Shown one piece after another: positions 7,200 through 15,586 of a DNA stretch of 62,661 nt (positions are counted from its first letter, which is position 1; every line of letters starts with the position of its first letter). Under the pieces are notes generated by a model that had not been told where the DNA came from, did not search any database, and was given only the letters and a program-made list of their open reading frames with translations. The DNA lies in IMG/VR virus record IMGVR_UViG_3300009177_000007, positions 1 to 62,661 of that record; one strand, 5' to 3'. The stretch comes from a virus. A program made the translations under genes and the position numbers.

Positions 7200-7511
7200 G
7201 GTGTGTCCTGTAGGTCTGATCGTGTGGCGAGAGAGAGTGCATCAACTTTCTCATGCGGAATGAATACATGGAGTTCGTTTCGCCGTCGCCGCGGGCAAGT
7301 GGTTAAACTGATTGGTAAATTGAGTCAGATTGGCACGCTGCGGCGCAATAATGCCGCCGCTCGGCCATGCTGAAGAGTTTCGCGGGGGCATCATCCGCCT
7401 GACCGGCGGCCGGATCAACGCATCACATTGAGAGAATTCAGCGGCCCTTTGCCGCTTGGAATTTTGCGCCCGGCGCACGGGGCGGTCGCGTGCGCGTGGA
7501 GGGAGTGAAGG
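7200..7511. other. non-coding leader before the rightward early genes
   Basis: No convincing gene. The stretch holds an AT-rich patch near 7300-7330, a possible stem-loop with GCGGC/GCCGC arms around CAATAAT (near 7340-7360), and at the end a purine-rich GGAGGGAGTGAAGG ribosome-binding site for the gene at 7512. It may carry an early promoter or an antitermination site. Confidence 0.4.
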
Positions 7512-7934
7512 ATGATGACAGACAAGAACGAATCCGGCCCGATCATCGACCAGCCGTCGCGGGCAGCTGATGGCGGATATGTTCCCGGCGCCTGCAATAC
7601 GTTGGCAGAATTCGTGCGCACTCTTGAGGACGGGCAGTTCGACGCTGACTGCTACGCCGCCATCCGTGACCTTGCGGCCAAGATGAACGAGCACGCTTGG
7701 CACAATGGCGGGAAGTCAAAGGGCAAGGTCACGATCACGTTGGATTTTGGGCAGGAGGGGCAGGTCTGCTCCATCAAGTCCGCATTCAAGATCACTGAGC
7801 CTGTTGATACCAGGCCGAAGTCCATCCTCTGGCAGACGGAGGATCACCGCTTCACCCGAGCCCAACCGGGCCAGCAGCAGCTCTTCGGTATCCGCGATGT
7901 CAGCGGCGGCGATCGCGGCTTCCGCGACGCCTGA
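7512..7934 (+). CDS. hypothetical early protein (140 aa)
   Basis: Two adjacent ATGs (7512 and 7515) follow a strong GGAGGGAG site. The sequence contains LAEFVRTLEDGQFDADCYAA then IRDLAAKMNEHAWHNGGKSK, and KGKVTITLDFGQEGQVCSIK, a beta-rich segment. Alphaproteobacterial phages often have such a protein directly before DUF2303. No biochemical function is known to me. It is spaced 29 bases before the DUF2303 gene. Confidence 0.75.
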   Translation: MMTDKNESGPIIDQPSRAADGGYVPGACNTLAEFVRTLEDGQFDADCYAAIRDLAAKMNEHAWHNGGKSKGKVTITLDFGQEGQVCSIKSAFKITEPVDTRPKSILWQTEDHRFTRAQPGQQQLFGIRDVSGGDRGFRDA

Positions 7935-7963
7935 CCTCACCGATCAACCACAGGAGATAAGCA

Positions 7964-8890
7964 ATGGATGACACTACCAAGGGGCCGATCGGCGAGGCCC
8001 GGGACTTCATCGAGACGTATTTCAAGCATGAATTGCTCGAGGTGACTGAGCCTGGCACCGGAACGGCCGCGCTGTTCGAAGTCACTCCAAAAGAGGGCTA
8101 CCGGGTTATCTCGGCGAATAGTTTCGATACTTATCGCGAGCGACCTATCCGGCGTAAGGGCACGGCACACCTTTTCGCGCTGGACAGTCTGATCGAACAC
8201 AGCAACCGTTTCAGCGACAGCGACAGCGTTATTTTCGCGGATGATGACCGCAAGGCACCATCGATCACCACGGTGCTGGATTATCACCGCGCCCAGGCAG
8301 ACGGCGATCCGCGCTTTGGCGTTCACCGCAACCATTTCGCATTCCCGCTTTCGGACGAATGGCAGGCGTGGACGAAGTCCAACAGCGTCGTGATGAAGAT
8401 GGCGCAATTCGCCGAGTTCCTCGAAGACAGGATCATCGACGTGCTGCATCTCATCCCAGGCGAGGATGACCTTTCCGAGGAGCTGAAGAAATTCATTTCA
8501 GCGGGCGGCGGGGAGGCGATTATAGCGACGCCGCAAAAGTTGTTCGAACTGGCGCGCGGCCTCAAGGTCAACGAGGAAGCGGTAGTCCAGGAGGCTGTGA
8601 CGCTCGCAAGCGGCGAGGGCCAGGTCCGCTTCGAGGTTTCGCACCGGGATGGCGCGGGTGCACCGTTGAGGGTGCCAAGCCTGTTCCTGATCGCCATCCC
8701 AGTATTTCGCAACGACATGCTTTACCGGCTTGCGGCACGCCTCAGATATCGCAAGACGGCCGAGGGCATCGTTTTCTGGTACGATCTATGGCGGGCCGAC
8801 CGCACATTTGATCACGCCTTCAAGGAAGCGTGCGAGCGGGTCCGGGTCGAGACTGAGCTGCCGCTCTTCTACGGTAAACCAGAAGCCTGA
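7964..8890 (+). CDS. DUF2303 (YfdQ) family protein
   Basis: The 308-residue protein matches the DUF2303 layout: an N-terminal ARDFIETYFKHELLEV, FADDDRKAPSITTVLDYHRA, a central SDEWQAWTKSNSVVMKMAQF followed by AEFLEDRIIDVL, and a C-terminal VSLFLIAIPVFRN-like strand (VPSLFLIAIPVF). The family is common in early regions of temperate phages. Its role is undefined, though placement beside recombination genes is usual. An AGGAGATAAGCA site precedes the ATG. Confidence 0.9.
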   Translation: MDDTTKGPIGEARDFIETYFKHELLEVTEPGTGTAALFEVTPKEGYRVISANSFDTYRERPIRRKGTAHLFALDSLIEHSNRFSDSDSVIFADDDRKAPSITTVLDYHRAQADGDPRFGVHRNHFAFPLSDEWQAWTKSNSVVMKMAQFAEFLEDRIIDVLHLIPGEDDLSEELKKFISAGGGEAIIATPQKLFELARGLKVNEEAVVQEAVTLASGEGQVRFEVSHRDGAGAPLRVPSLFLIAIPVFRNDMLYRLAARLRYRKTAEGIVFWYDLWRADRTFDHAFKEACERVRVETELPLFYGKPEA

Positions 8891-8900
8891 GGCGAAGGCC

Positions 8901-9113
8901 ATGGCGACGCCTTCGCTCGGGCTGTTCCGGGTATCGGAGCATCAGGATCAGCCGCGCGATAAGCGCGGCCGGTTCAAGCATGTCGAATATAGCAGCACAC
9001 GGCAGGCCATACTTCGGAAAGCGATCGAGATCCGCGAGGGATTGGGGCTTCCGCATGATGGCCGGCTGGTGCCGTTCAACATGTCGCCGGAAACACGGGA
9101 TCCGATCGCATGA
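8901..9113 (+). CDS. small hypothetical protein (70 aa)
   Basis: I chose the ATG at 8901 (MATPSLGLFRVSEHQDQPRD) because a GAAGGCC site precedes it and the earlier open frame is antisense-like DUF2303 shadow. The body, KRGRFKHVEYSSTRQAILRK then AIEIREGLGLPHDG, is basic and helical. It ends in an ATGA overlap with the RusA-like gene, with which it is probably co-translated. Family unknown. Confidence 0.65.
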   Translation: MATPSLGLFRVSEHQDQPRDKRGRFKHVEYSSTRQAILRKAIEIREGLGLPHDGRLVPFNMSPETRDPIA

Positions 9114-9595
9114 GGGCCGCGCTCGCCAAGCTGCTCATGCCGGAGCCGAAGAAGAAGCGGCAGATCCAGGAGCGTCCGGCGCCGATGCCGATCGACGACG
9201 TCAAGGACCTGCCAGCCGGCAAGCGCGTCATTCTGCATTTCCCGCCCGTGCTGTGCAATCCGAACACGCATGTGCATGAGCGGCTGAAGGCGCGGTCCCG
9301 CAAGCAATATCGGATCGCCTGCGCCTATGATGCGCATGCGGCCGGCTTCAATTTCCGGCTGCCCGTGATCCGCGCCGCGACCGGCAAAGTGCATATGGAG
9401 GTGGCATTCTTCCGGCCGCCCGGCGTGGCGCTCGATCGCGACAATGTTATCGCCAGCTTCAAGGCCGGACAGGACGGGATCGCCGACGCGCTCCATATCG
9501 ACGATAGCCGGTTCGTCATCGACTATCAGTTCCGGCGCGAAGCCCGCTCGTGCGTCGTCGTCACGATCCTCGAGAATAGCGAGGTGGGCGGATGA
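9110..9595 (+). CDS. rusA: RusA-like Holliday junction resolvase
   Basis: In this 161-residue protein, the C-terminal half has the RusA pattern of acidic metal ligands: DRDNVIASFKAGQDGIADAL with D109 and D111, K118 and D122, followed by HIDDSRFVID (D131, D132). RusA enzymes are dimers that cut four-way DNA junctions during recombination and packaging. The N-terminal 40 residues are a basic extension. It is coupled on both sides by ATGA overlaps. Confidence 0.82.
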   Translation: MRAALAKLLMPEPKKKRQIQERPAPMPIDDVKDLPAGKRVILHFPPVLCNPNTHVHERLKARSRKQYRIACAYDAHAAGFNFRLPVIRAATGKVHMEVAFFRPPGVALDRDNVIASFKAGQDGIADALHIDDSRFVIDYQFRREARSCVVVTILENSEVGG

Positions 9596-9888
9596 CGAAG
9601 CCTCTGACGCGGCCTCTCGACCGCCAGCGCTGGAGCCCTGAAGAGGACGCACTGCTCGCCCGGTTGCGAGCCGAGAACGTCTCCTACGCCGAGATCAGCA
9701 AAAAGCACCTGCCACACCGGAGCGTCCGATCGATCGAGCTCCGCGCCCTGACCGGCGTTCACGACAGCTTCGATTCGGAACGGGTCAATCGCGCTAAACT
9801 GATCGAAGCGAACCGGCAGTTCGTGAAAGCCATCAACAAGCTTCGGGAGAAGGTCGCCCGGCGTCAAGCGACGGGGGCGCGGGCATGA
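9592..9888 (+). CDS. Myb/SANT-like DNA-binding protein (98 aa)
   Basis: RQRWSPEEDALLARLRAENV (residues 12-31) followed by YAEISKKHLPHRSVRSIELR is a typical SANT/Myb helix set (W-S-x-E-E-D). The C-terminus is a basic helix. Such small proteins in phages are likely DNA binders. It is embedded in the early operon between RusA and a Cys-rich protein, with ATGA overlaps. Confidence 0.7.
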   Translation: MTKPLTRPLDRQRWSPEEDALLARLRAENVSYAEISKKHLPHRSVRSIELRALTGVHDSFDSERVNRAKLIEANRQFVKAINKLREKVARRQATGARA

Positions 9889-10268
9889 AGCACGCTGCTC
9901 CGTCGCTGGGTTGCCGCTGTCGCCACTGCAAGTCGGCGCGTCTTTGCCTATGGGACCGGCTGTCCGATCAAAAGCGTAAGTTGTTGAAGGCACTTAGCTT
10001 CGCAGTGCCGAGACATCAGTCCGATCTCCCCGGTCGCACGTCGACCCGGCAGGCTCTTCGTACACAAGGTCTCATCCGGCTTCATTACCTCATCTCCGAA
10101 GATGATCCGTGCAAGGCGGCCATGCCCTATTTCACGCTCAGCCAAGCCGGTGATGAGCTTGTGCGCGCCGGCACAGCCGACGACGCAAGAATGCAGCTTG
10201 CGGTGGTGAACGGGTTGAAATCGTCAGGCGCCATTCCTGCCGATTATCAGCCGAGGATGGCGCGATGA
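9885..10268 (+). CDS. hypothetical protein with Cys-rich N-terminus (127 aa)
   Basis: LGCRCRHCKSARLCLWDRL (residues 8-26) packs four Cys, suggesting a zinc or Fe-S site. A winged-helix-like body follows (HQSDLPGRTSTRQALRTQGL, IRLHYLISEDD, YFTLSQAGDELVRAG). This could be a small regulator with a metal site. The stop overlaps the helicase-methylase start by 4 bases. Confidence 0.7.
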   Translation: MKHAAPSLGCRCRHCKSARLCLWDRLSDQKRKLLKALSFAVPRHQSDLPGRTSTRQALRTQGLIRLHYLISEDDPCKAAMPYFTLSQAGDELVRAGTADDARMQLAVVNGLKSSGAIPADYQPRMAR

Positions 10269-13030
10269 ACGCGCTCACGCTCGAACAGATCGGGTTCGCA
10301 CAGCCCGATTACATGGACTTCCTCAAGGCCAAGATCGCGGCCGCGCCGACCTTCGGGTTCGAAGTCGATCGATCGATGCTATCGCCGTGCCTGAAGCCGC
10401 ACCAGGGCGATATCTCTGCTTGGGCGGTGAAGGGCGGCCGGCGCGCGGTGTTCGCCAATTTCGGGCTCGGCAAGACGCTGATCCAGCTCGAAATCATGCG
10501 CCTGGTGCTGCAGCATGCTGGCGGCTTCGGCCTAATCGTCGCGCCGCTCAACGTGATCCTTGAAGGCACGTTCGCTGCGGACGGCGCCAAGATCGGCGTG
10601 GAGCCTGTCTTCATCAAATCGACTGCAGAGTTTTTCGAGAAAGGTGGCGCGGCAACTGGCAGCCAAGGCGCGGGTTCGTCCCCCCTGTCCACCAGCCGGC
10701 CGGAGCAAGCGGACGCTGACGCCGCACCAAACGCTCCGGCCGGCACCCCAAGATTGTTCATCACCAACTATGAGAGCGTCCGCGACGGGAAGATCGACCT
10801 GTCGCTCTTCTCAGCCGCATCGCTCGATGAAGCCGATTGCCTGCGTGGCTTCGGTGGCACCAAGACCTTCCGCGAATTCATGCGGCTGTTCGATGGCATG
10901 CCGTACAAGTTCGTGGCTACGGCCACTCCGGCGCCTAACGAATATATCGAGCTACTCGCATACGCCGCGTTCCTCGAGGTGATGGACGTCGGGCAGGCGA
11001 AGACGCGCTTCTTCCGGCGCAACAGCGAGAAGGCCGATCAGCTCACACTTCATCCGCATAAGGAAGCCGAGTTCTGGCATTGGGTGAACAGCTGGGCGGC
11101 GTTCGTGCAGAAGCCGTCCGATCTCGGCCACAGCGACGAAGGCTATGATCTGCCGCCAATCGAGGTGCGCTGGCATGAGGTGCCGACGAACCATGGCGCG
11201 GCCGGTACCGACAAGGCAGGGCAGGGGCTGCTGCTGAAGGCCGAGGCGATCGGCGTGATCGAGGCCTCGCGCGAGAAGCGCGACAGCCTCGACGCTCGCA
11301 TTGCGAAGATGCTGGAACTGCGCGCCGATGATCCGGCCGCGCACCGGCTGCTGTGGCATGATCTCGAAGCCGAGCGGCTGGCGATCGAGGCCGCCATTCC
11401 TGGCGTCACCAGCGTGTGGGGATCGCAGGATCTCGAAGACCGTGCCGTCGCCTTCAAGGGCTTCTCCGACGGCAGCATAGCTGAATTAGCCACCAAGCCG
11501 GTCATCGCGGGCGCCGGATGCAATTTCCAGAAGCATTGCTCGTGGGCGATCTTCACCGGGATCGGCTTCAAGTTCAGAGACTTCATCCAGGCGATCCACC
11601 GGATACAGAGATTCCTGCAGCCGAACGTCGTCCGGATCGACCTGATCTACACCGAAGCGGAGCGCGCCGTCCGGCGCGAACTTGAGCGCAAATGGCGCGA
11701 TCACGACGCGATGACAGCGCGCATGAGCGAGATCATCCGCACCTACGGGCTTGGGCTGTCGGGCGCGGCGGGGACGCTCGAGCGGACGATCACGGACGGG
11801 TCCGCGCCGCGGGTGGAGACCGGAACTGGCTGGCGCGTCGTCAATGATGACACCGTGCTCGAAACCAAGCGCATGGCGAGCGACAGCGTCGGCCTGGTCG
11901 TCACCTCGATCCCCTTCTCGACGCAGTATGAATACACGCCGAGCTACAATGATTTCGGCCATACGGACGACAACGCCCATTTCTTCGCCCAGCTCGATTA
12001 TCTGACGCCGGAGCTGCTGCGCGTGCTGAAGCCCGGCCGGACCGCGGCAATCCACGTTAAAGATCGAATTCGCCCGGGCGGCATGGACGGGCTCGGCTTC
12101 CAGACGGTCGATCCATTCCACGCGCAGTGCATCGACCATTACCGTGGCCACGGCTTCGCCTATCTCGGGATGATCACGGTCGCGACCGATGTCGTCCGCG
12201 AGAATAATCAGACCTATCGGCTCGGCTGGACCGAGCAATGCAAGGATGGCTCGCGGCAGGGCGTCGGCATGCCGGAATATGTGCTCCTGTTTCGCAAGCC
12301 GCAGACGGATCGCTCGCGCGGCTACGCCGATGATCCGGTCATCAAGCGCAAGCCCGATCTCGCCTGGGAAGTGACGGACGATCCCGATGGCGGCCAATGG
12401 GCAGACGGTCCCTGGGATGACGGTATCGCGGATCTACGCTCGGCCAGCATCGTGCCAGGCACCGGCTATTCGCGCGCCCGGTGGCAGATCGACGCGGCCG
12501 GCTTCTGGCGCTCGAGCGGCGACCGGATGCTTTCGATCGAGGATTTCGCCGGGCTGCCGCATGACGCAATCTACCGGCTGTTCCGCGGGCACAATTGGGC
12601 GACGGTCTACGACTATGAGGCGCACGTCCGCATCTCGGAAGAGATGGAGGCGAAGCACGCGCTGCCAACCGATTTCGCCTTGTTGCCGGCAACAAGCTGG
12701 CATCCGGATATCTGGACCGATGTCGCCCGGATGCGGACGCTCAACGGCGAGCAGGCGGCGAAGGGGCGCGAGATGCATCTCTGCCCCTTGCAGTTCGATA
12801 TCGTCGACCGGCTGATCGTCCAGCGCTCCATGCCCGGCGAGCTGGTCTACGACCCGTTCGGTGGCCTGATGACGGTACCGTTGCGCGCCGTGAAGCTCGG
12901 CCGCACCGGCGCGGCTGCCGAACTCAACCCCGGCTACTTCGACGACGGCGTCCGGCACCTGCGCGCGCACGACGCGGCGCAGGCGACGCCAAGCCTTTTC
13001 GATCTTCTCGACATGGAGGAAGCGGCGTGA
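10265..13030 (+). CDS. SNF2-type helicase / DNA methyltransferase fusion
   Basis: The 921-residue protein is built of two parts. The N-terminal half is an SF2 ATPase: Walker A FGLGKT (about 66-71), DEAD (188-191), VATATPAP (217-224) and a motif VI-like IHRIQRFLQ. The C-terminal third is an amino-methyltransferase with catalytic motif TSIPFS (547-552) and SAM-site motif YDPFGG (862-867), followed by TGAAAELNPGYFDDGV. The order IV-then-I suggests a beta-class N6-adenine or N4-cytosine enzyme. A low-complexity insert (about 125-162) separates motifs Ia and II. It may mark phage DNA against restriction while translocating. Confidence 0.88.
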   Translation: MNALTLEQIGFAQPDYMDFLKAKIAAAPTFGFEVDRSMLSPCLKPHQGDISAWAVKGGRRAVFANFGLGKTLIQLEIMRLVLQHAGGFGLIVAPLNVILEGTFAADGAKIGVEPVFIKSTAEFFEKGGAATGSQGAGSSPLSTSRPEQADADAAPNAPAGTPRLFITNYESVRDGKIDLSLFSAASLDEADCLRGFGGTKTFREFMRLFDGMPYKFVATATPAPNEYIELLAYAAFLEVMDVGQAKTRFFRRNSEKADQLTLHPHKEAEFWHWVNSWAAFVQKPSDLGHSDEGYDLPPIEVRWHEVPTNHGAAGTDKAGQGLLLKAEAIGVIEASREKRDSLDARIAKMLELRADDPAAHRLLWHDLEAERLAIEAAIPGVTSVWGSQDLEDRAVAFKGFSDGSIAELATKPVIAGAGCNFQKHCSWAIFTGIGFKFRDFIQAIHRIQRFLQPNVVRIDLIYTEAERAVRRELERKWRDHDAMTARMSEIIRTYGLGLSGAAGTLERTITDGSAPRVETGTGWRVVNDDTVLETKRMASDSVGLVVTSIPFSTQYEYTPSYNDFGHTDDNAHFFAQLDYLTPELLRVLKPGRTAAIHVKDRIRPGGMDGLGFQTVDPFHAQCIDHYRGHGFAYLGMITVATDVVRENNQTYRLGWTEQCKDGSRQGVGMPEYVLLFRKPQTDRSRGYADDPVIKRKPDLAWEVTDDPDGGQWADGPWDDGIADLRSASIVPGTGYSRARWQIDAAGFWRSSGDRMLSIEDFAGLPHDAIYRLFRGHNWATVYDYEAHVRISEEMEAKHALPTDFALLPATSWHPDIWTDVARMRTLNGEQAAKGREMHLCPLQFDIVDRLIVQRSMPGELVYDPFGGLMTVPLRAVKLGRTGAAAELNPGYFDDGVRHLRAHDAAQATPSLFDLLDMEEAA

Positions 13031-13716
13031 ACGCTCTTGCACGGGTTAAGGATGAAGTTGCCGGCCACATGGATCAGATCCTCGCGCTCTGGAAGCCGGG
13101 CCGGAAGATAACCGTGATCGTCCGGTCGCCCGGCGTGCCAGATCAAGACTTCATGATGACCAATGACGAAATGCCGGAAGTGCGCGAACTTATTAGGCGT
13201 CGCGAGCTCGGCGAAGTGGATCTCGACTGCCATAAACTAGATAACCCGCGCCAGGTCTTCTTCTACGAGCAAGACTTCTATGTGCTGTCGAACTTCTCAG
13301 CATTCTCATTGGTTTGGGGCGGATATCGCTTCGATACTTCCGAGCATGCATATCATTGGGAGAAGTTCAGGCTCGACGACACGATAGGCGGACAAGAACG
13401 CGATATTCAGCGCCGCATTCGCATAGCTCCGTCGGCGCATGACGCGTTCAAGTTCGCTGAGCTCAATCGCGAATTTCGTCGCCCGGATTGGGATCAGATC
13501 AAGGTCGACGTGATGCGCCACATTCTGTGGAGCAAGGTCGGACAGCATGAATATGTCCGTCGCAAGCTGCTGGCCACCGGCGACCGCCAACTTATCGAGG
13601 ATAGCTGGCGCGACGATTTCTGGGGTTGGGGTCAGAACCGCGACGGTCAGAACATGCTCGGCAAGCTCTGGATGGAGATCCGCGAGGAGCTTCGCGGCAA
13701 CGGGGCTGCGGCGTGA
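13027..13716 (+). CDS. NADAR-domain protein (YbiA-like N-glycosidase fold)
   Basis: The 229-residue protein has a C-terminal NADAR domain (about 75-225): QVFFYEQDFYVLSNFSAF, FDTSEHAYHWEKF, then IEDSWRDDFWGWGQNRDGQN and MLGKLWMEIREEL, which are family hallmarks. Known members cleave N-glycosidic bonds in riboflavin intermediates, and some remove ADP-ribose from guanine in DNA. Here a counter-defence role against DNA ADP-ribosylating toxins is possible but inferred. The N-terminal 70 residues are not recognised. ATGA overlap with the helicase gene. Confidence 0.87.
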   Translation: MNALARVKDEVAGHMDQILALWKPGRKITVIVRSPGVPDQDFMMTNDEMPEVRELIRRRELGEVDLDCHKLDNPRQVFFYEQDFYVLSNFSAFSLVWGGYRFDTSEHAYHWEKFRLDDTIGGQERDIQRRIRIAPSAHDAFKFAELNREFRRPDWDQIKVDVMRHILWSKVGQHEYVRRKLLATGDRQLIEDSWRDDFWGWGQNRDGQNMLGKLWMEIREELRGNGAAA

Positions 13717-13976
13717 TCGCGAAACGCTACCGCTTCGAGGCCATTGACGAGCGCGCGATCCGGCTGCGGCTGGTCTCGGGCGATCTGTTCAACACCTACA
13801 AGCAGGCTGGCGATGGCGGTTGGCTGGTCGCCCTCGGCCCCATCTCGGATTGCGCCCGCATCGCCGACGCGCCGGATGAGGCATCGGCCGATCAACTCGT
13901 GGATTTGCTGCGCCTGTGCTCGAAACAACCCCGTGTTCTCCGTCCGCCTGAGGACGATCAGGAACCTCGGGGATGA
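13713..13976 (+). CDS. small hypothetical protein, GTG start (87 aa)
   Basis: The GTG at 13713 overlaps the NADAR stop (GTGA) and gives VIAKRYRFEAIDERAIRLRL. The earlier in-frame ATG lies in NADAR coding sequence. The segment SGDLFNTYKQAGDGGWLVAL looks like two strands and a turn. It ends with an ATGA overlap into the ParB-like gene. Its tight coupling to NADAR suggests a joint role, but the family is unknown. Confidence 0.65.
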   Translation: MIAKRYRFEAIDERAIRLRLVSGDLFNTYKQAGDGGWLVALGPISDCARIADAPDEASADQLVDLLRLCSKQPRVLRPPEDDQEPRG

Positions 13977-14791
13977 GCCGCCCCGCCACCACGCGACTGA
14001 AGATCAACGCGCCGACCGGCACGCCGCCGACGCTGGAGTGGATCGTGCCCGGCGATCTCTCGATCGACGAAGGCTATCAGCGCTCGCTGGCGACTGAAAA
14101 CGCGCAGGCGTTGATCCGGCGCATCGCGATGTTCTGGGACTGGAGCCTCTGCCAGCCAATCAACGTCGCCCGGCGTGAGAACGGCGCGCTCATGGTCGTG
14201 GATGGCCAGCACCGTCATGCCGCGGCCATGCTGCGTGGCGACATCAAGGCGCTCCCGTGCGTGATCGCCGACTATCCTGATCGCGCGGCCGAGGCGGCGG
14301 CCTTCGTTGCGCTGAACAAGGAACGGCGCCCGCTGAACTCAGTCGACGTCTGGCGCGCGCAGCTCGCGGCCGGCGATGATCTGGCAAGGCAGGTGGCCGA
14401 CCTGATCGCATCGGCCGGGCTGGCAGTCGCGACGCACAGCAACTATGTCGCGTGGAAGCCGCGCACCATCTATTGCGTGCCGGGCATCATCAAGGCCTAT
14501 CGCGCGCACGGCCGACACGTAACTTCGGCGGCATTGGTGGCGCTGGCGGAAGCGTTCGACGGCAAGGTGCTGCGCTATGCCGGCCAATTGCTGCGGGCGC
14601 TTGTCCGCTTCTACGCGCTGTCGCTTCACGATGATGGGTTCGATCCCGATGCCTTCCTCGAACGGCTGGCGCTGAACACTCAGGAAGAGTGGATGCGCGC
14701 GGCAGCCGAACGCATGGCGCGGCAGGGCGGCACACAGATGGCCGCGCTAACCGATTGCTTCATCCACGCAACTCAGCAGCAAGCCGCATGA
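13973..14791 (+). CDS. ParB/Srx-like nuclease-fold protein
   Basis: The 272-residue protein has LEWIVPGDLSIDEGYQRSL (about 22-40) and GALMVVDGQHRHAAAMLRGD (about 71-90), where VDGQHR is the conserved ParB-N motif. The helical rest (DVWRAQLAAGDDLARQVADL) resembles phage ParB-like proteins of the DUF6551 type. These bind nucleotide and DNA, but a partition role is not implied without ParA, and none is present. Coupled by ATGA both sides. Confidence 0.78.
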   Translation: MSRPATTRLKINAPTGTPPTLEWIVPGDLSIDEGYQRSLATENAQALIRRIAMFWDWSLCQPINVARRENGALMVVDGQHRHAAAMLRGDIKALPCVIADYPDRAAEAAAFVALNKERRPLNSVDVWRAQLAAGDDLARQVADLIASAGLAVATHSNYVAWKPRTIYCVPGIIKAYRAHGRHVTSAALVALAEAFDGKVLRYAGQLLRALVRFYALSLHDDGFDPDAFLERLALNTQEEWMRAAAERMARQGGTQMAALTDCFIHATQQQAA

Positions 14792-15585
14792 GGGGCCGTC
14801 CGTCAGGCACAGCCATCGGTGCGACCAAGCGAAAGATACCGCCCTACGGTGGCGTGCTGCGACGCTTCGCAACGTCGACACCGTCCGGCAACGGCATCAC
14901 GCTCTCCGCGATCCATCCCGCTTATCGGCATGGTCGCACGCTGTTCCCGTCACGCGTCTTCGATCCCGACGAGGTGCCGCGGGTGCTCAAATCGGGTCTG
15001 CACAGCCGTAAGATCGGCAAGACGGTGATGAAGGGGCGTCTGAAGGGCGCGCCCATCTTCACGTTGACCCTCGAGGAGCGCGCGACCTGTCCGCGCAGCT
15101 GTGAGGCGTGGGCGATCTGCTACGGCAACAACATGCAGGCGGCCGAGCGCATCACGCCCGGGCCCGCGCTTGAGCAATCCCTCTGGGGTGAGCTCGAGAA
15201 TATGCAGGAAGATTATCCAGGCGGTTTCCTCGTCCGGCTCCACGTGCTCGGCGATTTCTATTCGGTCGATTATGTCGAGATGTGGGGCAGGGCGCTCGCC
15301 GCTTTCCCGGCGCTGCACATCTTCGGCTATACCGCCCGGCTTCCCGGCACCCCCATCGGAGACGCGATCGAGCGGCTGGCCGAGGGTGATTGGGGCCGAT
15401 TCGCGATCCGGTTTTCGGGGCGCGATGCACCGCTGAAATCGGCTGTTTTGGGCGATCATCGGGCCGATTCACACCCGGCCGGCGGCGCGATCATATGCCC
15501 CGCTCAAACCGAAAAGACAGACTGCTGCGCCACCTGCGCGCTCTGCTGGCAATCCGATCGATCCATCATGTTTCTGAGGCACTGA
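14788..15585 (+). CDS. Cys-rich phage protein, gp88-like
   Basis: The 265-residue protein starts in an ATGA overlap with the ParB-like gene. Two Cys clusters stand out: ATCPRSCEAWAICYGNNM (about 104-121) and IICPAQTEKTDCCATCALCW (about 236-255), with FLVRLHVLGDFYSVDYV between. This arrangement recurs in actinophage gp88-like and alphaproteobacterial phage proteins and suggests a metal or Fe-S cluster. Enzymatic activity is unknown. It lies directly before the cytosine methylase. Confidence 0.72.
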   Translation: MRGRPSGTAIGATKRKIPPYGGVLRRFATSTPSGNGITLSAIHPAYRHGRTLFPSRVFDPDEVPRVLKSGLHSRKIGKTVMKGRLKGAPIFTLTLEERATCPRSCEAWAICYGNNMQAAERITPGPALEQSLWGELENMQEDYPGGFLVRLHVLGDFYSVDYVEMWGRALAAFPALHIFGYTARLPGTPIGDAIERLAEGDWGRFAIRFSGRDAPLKSAVLGDHRADSHPAGGAIICPAQTEKTDCCATCALCWQSDRSIMFLRH

Positions 15586-15586
15586 A

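Noticed and set aside
6933-7373. Plus-strand frame following cro by ATGA overlap
   Set aside because: The coupling is suggestive, but the protein is Arg/His-rich with no plausible fold. I left it out in favour of an equally uncertain minus-strand frame.
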